From Candidatus Eiseniibacteriota bacterium (lineage in GTDB: Bacteria > Joyebacterota > Joyebacteria > Joyebacterales > Joyebacteraceae), in contig JAUXGN010000001.1 of the NCBI GenBank assembly GCA_030622115.1, forward strand, positions 62,001 through 126,000: 64,000 nt of DNA, in the 5' to 3' direction. The translations under genes were made by a program, and so were the position numbers. Numbering within the stretch: the first letter of the stretch is position 1; every line of letters begins with the position of its first letter. Under the pieces are notes generated by a model that worked only from the letters and a program-made list of their open reading frames with translations, was not told the origin of the DNA and did no database searches. This document shows, piece after piece, positions 9,907 to 17,681 of the stretch.

Positions 9907-10900
9907 GGGACGGCCAAGACCGCGGATTCTGATCACGATGGGGGATCCTGCCGGGATCGGTCCTGAGGTCGTGCTCAAGGCATGCGCCATTCGGAAACTC
10001 AGTGAGCGATTCAACATCCGTGTCGTAGGCAGGCGTTGCCGGCTCGATCAGTGGAGTGCCCTTCTCGGCATGCCGTTTGAGGTAGAGCTGATCGATCCTA
10101 TGGAGGACGGCGCCGAAGCGACAGCGTTCTCGCCGGGCGTGCCGACGTCCGAGGGAGCGAGGGAAGCACTCGCCTGCATCAAGGCGGCGGCGGAGATGTG
10201 TTTGTCGGGTGCGGCCGACGCGATCGTGACGGCTCCGGTCTCCAAAGTCGCAATAACGAAGTGTGGGATCGACTTCCCCGGGCACACCGAGTATCTGGCG
10301 CGTCTGATGCGAACATCCGAGTACGTCATGACCTTCGTAGTCGCCGGGAAGCGTGTCGCCCTCGTGACCACACACCTCTCAATAGCGGACATACCGGCTG
10401 CAATAACGCGATCGCTCGTGCTTGAGAAGATCAAGGTTCTCGATCGCGGTTTGCGTGAGTGGTTCGGAATCGAGAACCCAAGGATTGCAGTGACTGCTCT
10501 CAATCCCCACGCAGGAGAGAGCGGGATGTTCGGTAGTGAAGAGGCGGTGGCGATCACTCCGGCGATAGCGGATGCCGTCGCCACGGGGATTCAGGCCGAT
10601 GGACCGTTCCCCGCCGACTCGATCTACTGCGGACTGGGCGGTGGCGATGGTCCCGGATCAGGCTTCGACGCGGTCTTGGCGATGTATCACGATCAAGGGA
10701 CAATAGCGGCGAAGCTGTGGGGTTTCTCCGAGGGCGTGAACGTCACCCTCGGGCTTCCCATAGTTCGGACGTCTGCCGACCACGGCACCGCGTTCGGATT
10801 GGCGGGTCGCGGCGAGGCCGATCCGGGGAGCATCATCGCGGCCGTGACCCTGGCAGGTGAGATCGCTGAGACGAAAGCGAGAACCGGTATAGGCGGCTAG
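9890..10900 (+). CDS. pdxA: 4-hydroxythreonine-4-phosphate dehydrogenase PdxA
   Basis: PdxA oxidises 4-phosphohydroxy-L-threonine in the DXP-dependent route to pyridoxal phosphate, supplying the substrate that PdxJ (encoded at 22697) joins to deoxyxylulose phosphate. The 336-residue length is normal. Visible family motifs are ITMGDPAGIGPEV at the N-terminus, the metal-site histidine in PGHTEYLARL, the second one in NPHAGESG, the third in MYHDQG, and the C-terminal TSADHGTAFGLAG. The start lies inside the end of the S4 gene with a GAGGAGAG ribosome site, suggesting coupling to the foldase operon. Assignment is firm. Confidence 0.97.
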   Translation: MYQPTEGRPRPRILITMGDPAGIGPEVVLKACAIRKLSERFNIRVVGRRCRLDQWSALLGMPFEVELIDPMEDGAEATAFSPGVPTSEGAREALACIKAAAEMCLSGAADAIVTAPVSKVAITKCGIDFPGHTEYLARLMRTSEYVMTFVVAGKRVALVTTHLSIADIPAAITRSLVLEKIKVLDRGLREWFGIENPRIAVTALNPHAGESGMFGSEEAVAITPAIADAVATGIQADGPFPADSIYCGLGGGDGPGSGFDAVLAMYHDQGTIAAKLWGFSEGVNVTLGLPIVRTSADHGTAFGLAGRGEADPGSIIAAVTLAGEIAETKARTGIGG

Positions 10901-11018
10901 CGTCCCGGCTCACCTTCGATGGGCGGACCGTCTTCCTGCGAGGCGCTCGGGCTTCTCCCACAGTACTGCCTGTTTCCCAACCACGGTCCTTCTTGGCTTC
11001 TCGTGTCAGTGAAACACC

Positions 11019-11048
11019 TTGACCCAGTGCAAACTCGGCGGATAAACT
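11019..11048 (+). promoter_or_regulatory. Candidate sigma70-like promoter upstream of holB
   Basis: TTGACC at 11019-11024 and TAAACT at 11043-11048 are 18 bases apart. It lies in the 222-base gap after pdxA and could start the holB-ricT-metG transcript. Confidence 0.5.
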
Positions 11049-11122
11049 CATAAGTTATCTCACGACGGGAGTACCCACGTCCGGGTTGGATTGACTGAAG
11101 GGCTTGTGACCGAGAGCGTCCA

Positions 11123-12253
11123 ATGGGTCTCGACAGGATAAGAGGGCAGGAACAGGCTATCTCGCTCCTGAGATCTGCGTTCGGTTCAGGACGTTTGGCT
11201 CACGCCTATCTGTTCAGGGGACCGTACGGTGTGGGCAAGGAAATGGCGGCGCTCGAGCTGGCCAAGTCGCTGCATTGCGAAACCGAAGGGCTCCAAGACT
11301 GCGGCCAATGCCCGGCGTGCAAGATGTCCGACGGGCTGAGTCATCCGGACACACATCTAATCTTCCCAACTCCGAGGACCATCAAGCCGGTGGAGCGCGC
11401 TGAGCGCGTCTCCGAGTCAGTGAGGAAGGGCTTCCGGGATGAGGATTTCGGGAGAAAGACGGCCATCATCTCGGTGGAGACGATTCTGACCGAGGTTGTG
11501 GTCAAGGTGGGGAGGAGACCCTACATCGGTCCCTGGAAGGTGTTCATCATCTCCGACGCCGACAGGATGACGAGCGAGGCGGCGAACACACTTCTCAAGA
11601 CTCTCGAGGAACCACCGGCACAGACGGTTCTGATTCTCACGTCGTCGCGATCGAGCGCACTTCCTGCGACCGTTGTGTCTCGCTGTCAGAAGATACCGTT
11701 CTCACCGCTGTCGAGAGTCGAGGTGGAAGCGGTTCTGACGGGCGATGCGCGATTGGGGATGGATGCCGCGAAGGCACGAGCCGCGTCGGCGATAGCCATG
11801 GGAAGTCCGGGAGCGGCGGTTCGCGCCAGTCAGAGTGGGCTTGCAGCGGAGCTCAAGAACATCGCTGCCATCATGAAGGGAAGCCGCGCCGGAGGGGTGC
11901 GGTCGCTCATTGACGAGGCCAATCGCCTCGCGTACCGCCTGGGACGAGACGAACAGCAGAAGGTCCTTGATCTCATGCTGCTGTGGTTTCGCGATGTTCT
12001 GGTGGTCTCCGAGTCCCGGAGTGCCACCGTTCCGGAGCTCTTGTACTCGTCGTACGAGGACCAGATCAAATCCCAGGCAGACATCATGGAGCTTGCGGAT
12101 CTGGAGCAGTTGATCACAAAGGTCGATGAGGCTCGAAGGGCAATAGAGCGATACTCAAGTCCGTCCATCGTCTTCACGTCCGTGCTCTTGGATATGGCGG
12201 TCGTCCGGAAAAGGGCGATCACACGAAGAGGAAGCCAACATGGAGTTCAGTGA
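11123..12253 (+). CDS. holB: DNA polymerase III delta-prime subunit
   Basis: HolB is part of the clamp loader that places the beta clamp on DNA. The 376-residue product has the AAA+ fold: a P-loop region (FRGPYGVGKEMAALELAKSL), a zinc-binding cluster (CETEGLQDCGQCPACK), the sensor-1 region (ANTLLKTLEEPPAQTVLILT) and the SRC motif (VVSRCQKIPF). The Walker A is GPYGVGKE rather than GKT/S; delta-prime subunits often do not hydrolyse ATP, so this is not alarming. The gene overlaps ricT by 14 bases. Upstream is a candidate promoter. Order holB-ricT is shared with Bacillus (holB-yaaT), which supports the call. Confidence 0.93.
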   Translation: MGLDRIRGQEQAISLLRSAFGSGRLAHAYLFRGPYGVGKEMAALELAKSLHCETEGLQDCGQCPACKMSDGLSHPDTHLIFPTPRTIKPVERAERVSESVRKGFRDEDFGRKTAIISVETILTEVVVKVGRRPYIGPWKVFIISDADRMTSEAANTLLKTLEEPPAQTVLILTSSRSSALPATVVSRCQKIPFSPLSRVEVEAVLTGDARLGMDAAKARAASAIAMGSPGAAVRASQSGLAAELKNIAAIMKGSRAGGVRSLIDEANRLAYRLGRDEQQKVLDLMLLWFRDVLVVSESRSATVPELLYSSYEDQIKSQADIMELADLEQLITKVDEARRAIERYSSPSIVFTSVLLDMAVVRKRAITRRGSQHGVQ

Positions 12254-13466
12254 CATCCTGCGCGGAACGCCTGACTCCTTTGAAATAGTGTTCAAGGGAG
12301 GTAGATCTGCGCTCTACTCCAACCCACGCGGCATACCACTCAAGATCGGTGATCACGCCATCGTTGAGGTGGAGCGCGGGAAGGATATCGGCCGGGTCGT
12401 ACGTGAAGGCGGGGCCGTGAGCGCGAAGCTCCGGGACAAGGGGCCACGGGGGTTGATCCTCCGGCGCGCGACCAGCGATGACAAGGATCATCTCGAAGAA
12501 CTGTGCAACAAGGAACTTGAGGCCCACCGCATCTGCCAGCAGTACATCGGGAGGCAGAATCTCCCCATGAAGCTCGTCGATGTCGAGTGGCAGTTCGACA
12601 GCAACAAGATCCGTTTCTACTTCACGTCCGACAGACGTGTCGATTTCCGCAAGCTTGTGCGTGACCTGGCGGGGGTCTTTAAGACGAGAATCGAAATGCG
12701 ACAGATCGGTGTGCGAGACGAGGCGCGGCGACTTGGAGGATACGGGCGCTGTGGCCGCTACTACTGTTGCAGAGGTGTTATCGGTGACTTCGATCCAGTG
12801 ACGCTGAAGATGGTTAAAGAGCAGCATCTGGCGCCCGGCTCACCCAAGATATCGGGAGGCTGCGGTCGACTCATGTGCTGTCTGAGATACGAGCGCTCAT
12901 TCTACAGCGAGGCGCTCGATGAGTACCCGAAGCTCGGAACGAGGATCAATCTTGGTGACGGTACGAGGAGAGTAACGAGCATTGATATCTTCCACCGCAC
13001 GGTCACTCTCGAGGATAGCGAGCGCGAGACGATCAAGGTCGCGATCGATGACTATAAGAAGGGTCGTCTCGGGCCCGAAAGCGAGAAGAAAGAGCCCCTG
13101 TACGCGGGCCCCGGCCGCGACGAGATAGGATTCGGCAGCGAGAGGGCGAAGGCCGTCCGGAAGAATGGGGGGCCGGGCCGCGAGAAGGCCGGGACGGATC
13201 GTAAGGACACGGGGTCTGGCCGCGATAGGGCGAAGACTGGTCGGAGGGGTGCAGGATCTGGCCGCGACAGGGCGAAGACTGGTCGGAAGGACGCAGGGTC
13301 TGGCCGCGACAGGGCGAAGACTGGTCGGAAGGACGCAGGGTCTGGCCGCGAGAAGGCCGGGACGGATCGCAAGGACACAGGATCGGGCCGAAGGGATTCA
13401 TCGGGCCGCCCATCCAGGTCCAGTCGCCGGAACAGGCGACGCAAAGAGGGAAAAGATGCCTCGTAA
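12240..13466 (+). CDS. ricT: PSP1-domain protein RicT (YaaT) with a repeat-rich basic tail
   Basis: In Bacillus, RicT forms a complex with RicA and RicF that carries iron-sulfur clusters and helps RNase Y processing and phosphorelay control. Residues 1-270 match PSP1: a beta domain, then conserved cysteines in RCGRYYCCRG and SGGCGRLMCCLRYE. From residue 275 on, the protein has an added 135-residue tail rich in Gly, Arg, Lys and Asp, which includes five 14-residue repeats; Bacillus RicT lacks this. The start has AGAGGAAG just upstream. No ricA or ricF homologue is in the window. The tail looks intrinsically disordered and may bind RNA; that is inference. Confidence 0.9.
   Translation: MEFSDILRGTPDSFEIVFKGGRSALYSNPRGIPLKIGDHAIVEVERGKDIGRVVREGGAVSAKLRDKGPRGLILRRATSDDKDHLEELCNKELEAHRICQQYIGRQNLPMKLVDVEWQFDSNKIRFYFTSDRRVDFRKLVRDLAGVFKTRIEMRQIGVRDEARRLGGYGRCGRYYCCRGVIGDFDPVTLKMVKEQHLAPGSPKISGGCGRLMCCLRYERSFYSEALDEYPKLGTRINLGDGTRRVTSIDIFHRTVTLEDSERETIKVAIDDYKKGRLGPESEKKEPLYAGPGRDEIGFGSERAKAVRKNGGPGREKAGTDRKDTGSGRDRAKTGRRGAGSGRDRAKTGRKDAGSGRDRAKTGRKDAGSGREKAGTDRKDTGSGRRDSSGRPSRSSRRNRRRKEGKDAS
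13176..13385 (+). repeat. Five 42-base tandem repeats in the ricT tail
   Basis: Units start at 13176, 13218, 13260, 13302 and 13344. Each encodes 14 residues: two outer copies of GREKAGTDRKDTGS and three inner copies close to GRDRAKTGRKDAGS, so the unit types read A-B-B-B-A. Units 3 and 4 are identical in protein. Because 42 is a multiple of three, several other frames also stay open, which explains the long shadow ORFs here. Confidence 0.95.
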
Positions 13467-15399
13467 GTACTACATCACAACAGCAATAGACTACGTGAAC
13501 AGCGCACCTCACATAGGCACGGCGTACGAGAAGATATCCGCAGATGTCTTTGCGCGTTTCCATCGCCTCTTGGGTGACGATGTCTACTTCCAGATGGGAA
13601 ACGACGAGCACAGTCTCAACGTAGAGCGTGCCGCCAGAGTGAAGGGCATGGATCCGGTTGCCTACTGCGATGAGATGGAGAAGGTCTTCAGAGACATCTG
13701 GGATGGGCTCGAAGTATCCTTTGATCGGTTCGTCCGCACGACCAGCCGGGAACACGAGCGGCGTTTAAGTATGCTCTTCGAAGCGATCGGGAACGACGTC
13801 TACCAGGGTCACTACGAAGGACACTACTGCGAGTCGTGTGAGGCCTTTCTTCAGGAGAAGGATCTTGTCGACGGGTGCTGCGCCACTCACGGCACCCAAC
13901 CCGCATGGATCGCCGAAGAGAACTACTTCTTTCAGCTGTCAAAGTATGCAGAGCCACTTCTGAAACACATAGAGGAACATCCTGAGTTCATTCAGCCGGA
14001 GACGAGGCGCAACGAGATCATCCAGCTGATCAAGGGAGGACTCGACGACATCAGCGTGACGCGCGCCGGGTCTGAGTGGGGAGTCCCGCTGCCGAGAGAC
14101 AGGGCGCACGTCATCTACGTGTGGGTCGACGCGCTCACCAACTACGTGACGGGTGTCGGGTACGGAGAGGACGATGAACTGTTCGCCAAGTGGTGGCCGG
14201 CCGACGTGCACATCATAGGGAAGGACATCACGCGATTCCACTGTGTCATCTGGCCTGCGATGTTAATGAGCGCCGGCATCGAGCTGCCGCGCACTGTGTT
14301 TGGCCATGGCTTCGTTTACTTCAAAGGACAGAAGCTCTCGAAGAGCCGCGGTGTTACGGTCGATCCACTCGAAGCTGCAGGCATGTTCGGTCCCTCGGCG
14401 CTCAGGTACTTCCTGATGCGCGAGGGGACCTACGGCAAGGACGTCGACTTCACATGGGAGCAGTTCCGATCCAGATACGATTCGGAGCTCGCCAACGACT
14501 TCGGGAATCTCCTCTCTCGCTCCACGGCGATGGTTGAGAAGTTCCTCGGTGGAAAGCTCAGCAATCTCGCGGCGACCACGTCGGAGGGAAGCGGAGCGGC
14601 GCTCATGGAGCTGTCGCGATCCGTGGCATCGGGTGTGACCAAGGCCATGACGGGGTACGCCCCACAGGCTGCTCTATCCACGATATGGGAGCTCGTCCGG
14701 CGCGGGAATAGCTACATCGAAGAAGAGAAGCCTTGGGCTCTCGCCAAGGAAAAGTCACCACGTCTCGCCCAGGTGCTCTTTGACGTGCTTGAGGTCGTTC
14801 GCCAGGTGGCGGTGTTGGCTTGGCCGGTGATGCCGGGCAAATGCGAGGAGATACTCCGTCAGCTTGGACTCTCTCTTGCCGTCGGTGATGTGGAGCTTCC
14901 GGAACTGCTCACTTGGGGCGCCGGGTGGCCGCAGGTGATCGAGGTTACGAAGGGCGCACCGGTCTTTCCGAAGTACACGGACGAGGATCTTGCGAAGCGA
15001 TTCGATGTGGATGTGAAGACCGAATCCATTTCGGAGGGTGGCCGCGCCACGGACAGGAAGAAGGACGAGAAACACATGGCAACCTACAGTGATTTTGAGA
15101 AGCTGGAATTCAAACTCGCGAGAGTCGTCGAGGCGGAGCGCGTGGAGGAAACCAGGAAGCTCATCAAAATGAAGGTTGATCTGGGCGGCGGAGACGTCAG
15201 GCAGATGGTGGCCGGAATTGCTCTCGGCTACGCTCCACAGGAGCTCGTCGGCAAGACCATTGTCGTCGTCGCGAACCTGGAGCCCGCTACGATCAGAGGC
15301 ATAGAGTCCCGGGCCATGCTTCTTGCGGCGACAGGTGACGACGCGATATCCGTGGTCGTGCCGGACAAGGACATGCCGATCGGAACGAAGGTGAGCTAG
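13456..15399 (+). CDS. metG: Methionyl-tRNA synthetase with C-terminal tRNA-binding domain
   Basis: MetG charges tRNA-Met. The 647-residue protein has the class I signatures HIGT (about residue 18) and KLSKS (about 292). A zinc-knuckle region carries CESCEAFLQEKDLVDGCCATH. The anticodon-binding helical domain follows, and from about residue 540 an EMAP/Trbp111-type tRNA-binding domain (FKLARVVEAERVEE; VVVANLEPATIRGIES). The ATG at 13456 has AAAGAGGG six bases upstream and overlaps ricT by 11 bases. The track start at 13165 runs back through the ricT repeats in another frame and is an artefact. Position between ricT and tatD matches the Bacillus order. Confidence 0.97.
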   Translation: MPRKYYITTAIDYVNSAPHIGTAYEKISADVFARFHRLLGDDVYFQMGNDEHSLNVERAARVKGMDPVAYCDEMEKVFRDIWDGLEVSFDRFVRTTSREHERRLSMLFEAIGNDVYQGHYEGHYCESCEAFLQEKDLVDGCCATHGTQPAWIAEENYFFQLSKYAEPLLKHIEEHPEFIQPETRRNEIIQLIKGGLDDISVTRAGSEWGVPLPRDRAHVIYVWVDALTNYVTGVGYGEDDELFAKWWPADVHIIGKDITRFHCVIWPAMLMSAGIELPRTVFGHGFVYFKGQKLSKSRGVTVDPLEAAGMFGPSALRYFLMREGTYGKDVDFTWEQFRSRYDSELANDFGNLLSRSTAMVEKFLGGKLSNLAATTSEGSGAALMELSRSVASGVTKAMTGYAPQAALSTIWELVRRGNSYIEEEKPWALAKEKSPRLAQVLFDVLEVVRQVAVLAWPVMPGKCEEILRQLGLSLAVGDVELPELLTWGAGWPQVIEVTKGAPVFPKYTDEDLAKRFDVDVKTESISEGGRATDRKKDEKHMATYSDFEKLEFKLARVVEAERVEETRKLIKMKVDLGGGDVRQMVAGIALGYAPQELVGKTIVVVANLEPATIRGIESRAMLLAATGDDAISVVVPDKDMPIGTKVS

Positions 15400-15401
15400 C
15401 G

Positions 15402-16808
15402 GTGCCGGAATACGTTCTTGCAGACACTCACGTTCATCTCAATCTCGATCGTTTCGATCGGGACCGTGATGAGGTCATCGCAAGGGCGCTTGGGGCCGGC
15501 GTCGGGCTGATGATCAACGTGGGGTTCGACCTCGCCACGACCCGCGGGTCCATAGAATTGGCCGAGCGGCACGATTTCATCTACGCGACCGCCGGTATCC
15601 ATCCTCACGAGGCGTCATCCTACAACCACAAGGTTGAGAAGGAACTCACGAAGCTGGCCGGGCACCCACGCGTGGTCGCCATCGGTGAGATTGGCCTCGA
15701 CTACTTCAGGAACCTCTCGCCGCGGGGTGATCAGCTCCGTGCGTTTCGCGCACAGATCCGCCTAGCGCGCGAACTCGGACTTCCGCTCGTCATCCACAAC
15801 AGAGACGCGCTCGATGACGTCCTCACTGCCATAGATGAGGAAGGGGCGGGTGAAGTCGGTGGTGTGATGCATTGCTTCCCCGGCGACGCCGACTATGCGC
15901 GGAAGGTTGTGGAGCGCGGTTTCCATGTTGGAATAGGCGGGCCGGTGACGTATTCGCGCGAGGGCAGATTGGTGAAAGCAGCGAGAGCCGTGCCCTTGAA
16001 CAGGATTCTCCTTGAGACGGATTCACCATGGTTGACCCCGGAGCCGCACAAGGGCCGGGGAACGAAACGGAACGAACCGGCCTTTGTCTCGGAAGTAGCC
16101 GAGGCCGTGGCCGTCGCCACGGGCGTTGGTGTCGAGGACATCGCGCGGCAAACCACGGGGAATGCGATGCGGCTCTTCCGGATTCCGGAGAAGCCCGCGC
16201 CGGCGATCGCCTATGAGATGTGGGGCAACCTCTATCTGAACATCACCAACAGGTGCACGAACGAGTGCCGGTTCTGCGTCAGATACCAGACCGATATCCT
16301 GTGGGGATACAATCTACGTCTTGAGAGAGAACCGTCGGCCGAGGAACTTCTGAATGCAATAGGGGATCCGACCCGATACCGCGAGGTGGTGTTCTGCGGA
16401 TACGGTGAGCCGACAATGAGACTCGACGTCATCAAGACGGTCGGGCGTCGTGTGCGCGAACTCGGGGGGAAGGTTCGCATCGACACGAACGGGCACGGCA
16501 ATCTCATCTGGAACAGGAACATAGTTCCCGAGCTTGTCCCGGCAGCAGACTCCATCTCAGTCAGTCTGAACGCGGAGAACGCTGCGGTCTACGAGAGCGT
16601 ATGCCGGCCGAGATTCGGGGCCGGCACGTATGAGCACGTGCGTTCCTTTGTCCGCGAGTGTGTGAAGGCCGGGCTCGATACCGTCGTCAGTGTCGTAGAC
16701 ATCCCGGAGATCAGCATCGACTCCGCCAGGGAAGTTGCCGATGAGCTCGGCGTCCCATTTCGTGTCCGTGGCGGTGGCAGGAGCCGGCCGCAGAACGGTG
16801 GAGACTGA
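15402..16808 (+). CDS. TatD-family hydrolase fused to a radical SAM domain
   Basis: A GTG start two bases after the metG stop gives 468 residues. Residues 1-265 are a TatD-type metal-dependent hydrolase/DNase: DTHVHLNLD, GIHPHE, IGEIGLDYFR, VIHNRD, MHCFPGD and ETDSPWLTPEP supply the metal ligands. Residues 275-468 are a radical SAM domain with CTNECRFC (the CxxxCxxC cluster motif) and CGYGEPTMR. A TatD-linked radical SAM family is known, so the fusion itself is not new, but its substrate is unknown. It precedes rsmA, as tatD does in many bacteria. The radical SAM part is shorter than many, and what it modifies cannot be told from sequence. Confidence 0.92.
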   Translation: MPEYVLADTHVHLNLDRFDRDRDEVIARALGAGVGLMINVGFDLATTRGSIELAERHDFIYATAGIHPHEASSYNHKVEKELTKLAGHPRVVAIGEIGLDYFRNLSPRGDQLRAFRAQIRLARELGLPLVIHNRDALDDVLTAIDEEGAGEVGGVMHCFPGDADYARKVVERGFHVGIGGPVTYSREGRLVKAARAVPLNRILLETDSPWLTPEPHKGRGTKRNEPAFVSEVAEAVAVATGVGVEDIARQTTGNAMRLFRIPEKPAPAIAYEMWGNLYLNITNRCTNECRFCVRYQTDILWGYNLRLEREPSAEELLNAIGDPTRYREVVFCGYGEPTMRLDVIKTVGRRVRELGGKVRIDTNGHGNLIWNRNIVPELVPAADSISVSLNAENAAVYESVCRPRFGAGTYEHVRSFVRECVKAGLDTVVSVVDIPEISIDSAREVADELGVPFRVRGGGRSRPQNGGD

Positions 16809-17681
16809 TTGCTCATGGATTTCACACTGCCGTCTGCAATGCTCTCGAAGTACAGGCTTGCGCCTTCGAAGCAGCGCGGACAGAACTTCCTGAACGATTC
16901 AAATGTCATCCGAAAGATAGTTGACGAGATTGCGCCGGAACCGGATGATGTCATTGTCGAGATCGGCCCGGGTTTCGGAGCGCTGACCTTTGGACTTGCT
17001 GAGAGAGTACGCCACGTCATAGCGGTGGAACTCGACGGCGGCATAGTCCGCGCATTCAGAGCAGAGTACGGGGAGGACCCGCGCATCACGCTTGTCGAAG
17101 GTGACATTCTCCGATTCGATTTCGAGGCGATTCGAGAGAGCTACAAGTGTGAGCGGTTGCTCGTCGTTGGGAACATTCCGTATAGTATTACGAGTCCGCT
17201 TGTCCGGATGCTGACGGACGTGAAGGGTGTGATCAGGCGGGCCGCGCTTATGGTCCAGTCGGAGGTGGGTGAGCGAATCGTGGCGCACCACGGTGACGCA
17301 GAGTACTCGGGGTTCTCCGTGGTCGTTCAGTACCATGCGCTGGCAAGGCTCCTATTCACGGTGAAGAGTTCGTGTTTCTTTCCCCGGCCGAAAGTCGACT
17401 CCAAGCTCGTGGAACTTGATTTCGAACGGGCTCCACGAAGGGGCGCCGACGCCGGGACCTTCGAGGCGGCTGTTCAGGCGGCGTTCGGAAAGCGGAGGAA
17501 GATGCTTCGCCGGTCGCTCGATGATCTTCTCGTTCGCCACGGCATGACGAGCGACGAACTCGGCGCGGCAACCGGCATAGACATGACGCGCAGGGGCGAG
17601 ACGCTTGACGTGTTGGAGTTCGAGTCGATTGCGACAGCATTGAGAGCTCGGGGGACGAGTACAGGGATGCTCGAGTCATGA
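16809..17681 (+). CDS. rsmA: 16S rRNA dimethyladenosine transferase RsmA (KsgA)
   Basis: RsmA dimethylates two adjacent adenines near the 3' end of 16S rRNA. The 290-residue product shows the SAM-binding motif IVEIGPGFGALTFGLAERV, the acidic AVELDGG loop and the catalytic NIPYSITSP motif (NLPY type), plus QRGQNFLND near the N-terminus. GGTGGAG lies five bases before a TTG at 16809 and eleven before an ATG at 16815; either may start translation. The gene follows the TatD fusion with no gap and overlaps the next gene by four bases. Confidence 0.95.
   Translation: MLMDFTLPSAMLSKYRLAPSKQRGQNFLNDSNVIRKIVDEIAPEPDDVIVEIGPGFGALTFGLAERVRHVIAVELDGGIVRAFRAEYGEDPRITLVEGDILRFDFEAIRESYKCERLLVVGNIPYSITSPLVRMLTDVKGVIRRAALMVQSEVGERIVAHHGDAEYSGFSVVVQYHALARLLFTVKSSCFFPRPKVDSKLVELDFERAPRRGADAGTFEAAVQAAFGKRRKMLRRSLDDLLVRHGMTSDELGAATGIDMTRRGETLDVLEFESIATALRARGTSTGMLES

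Noticed and set aside
13176-13385. CRISPR-like array
   Set aside because: Repeats are directly adjacent with no spacers and encode part of RicT in frame.
13033-13755. Long - strand and alternate + frame ORFs over the ricT repeats
   Set aside because: The 42-base repeat has no stops in several frames, which produces open frames without meaning; metG starts at 13456, not 13165.
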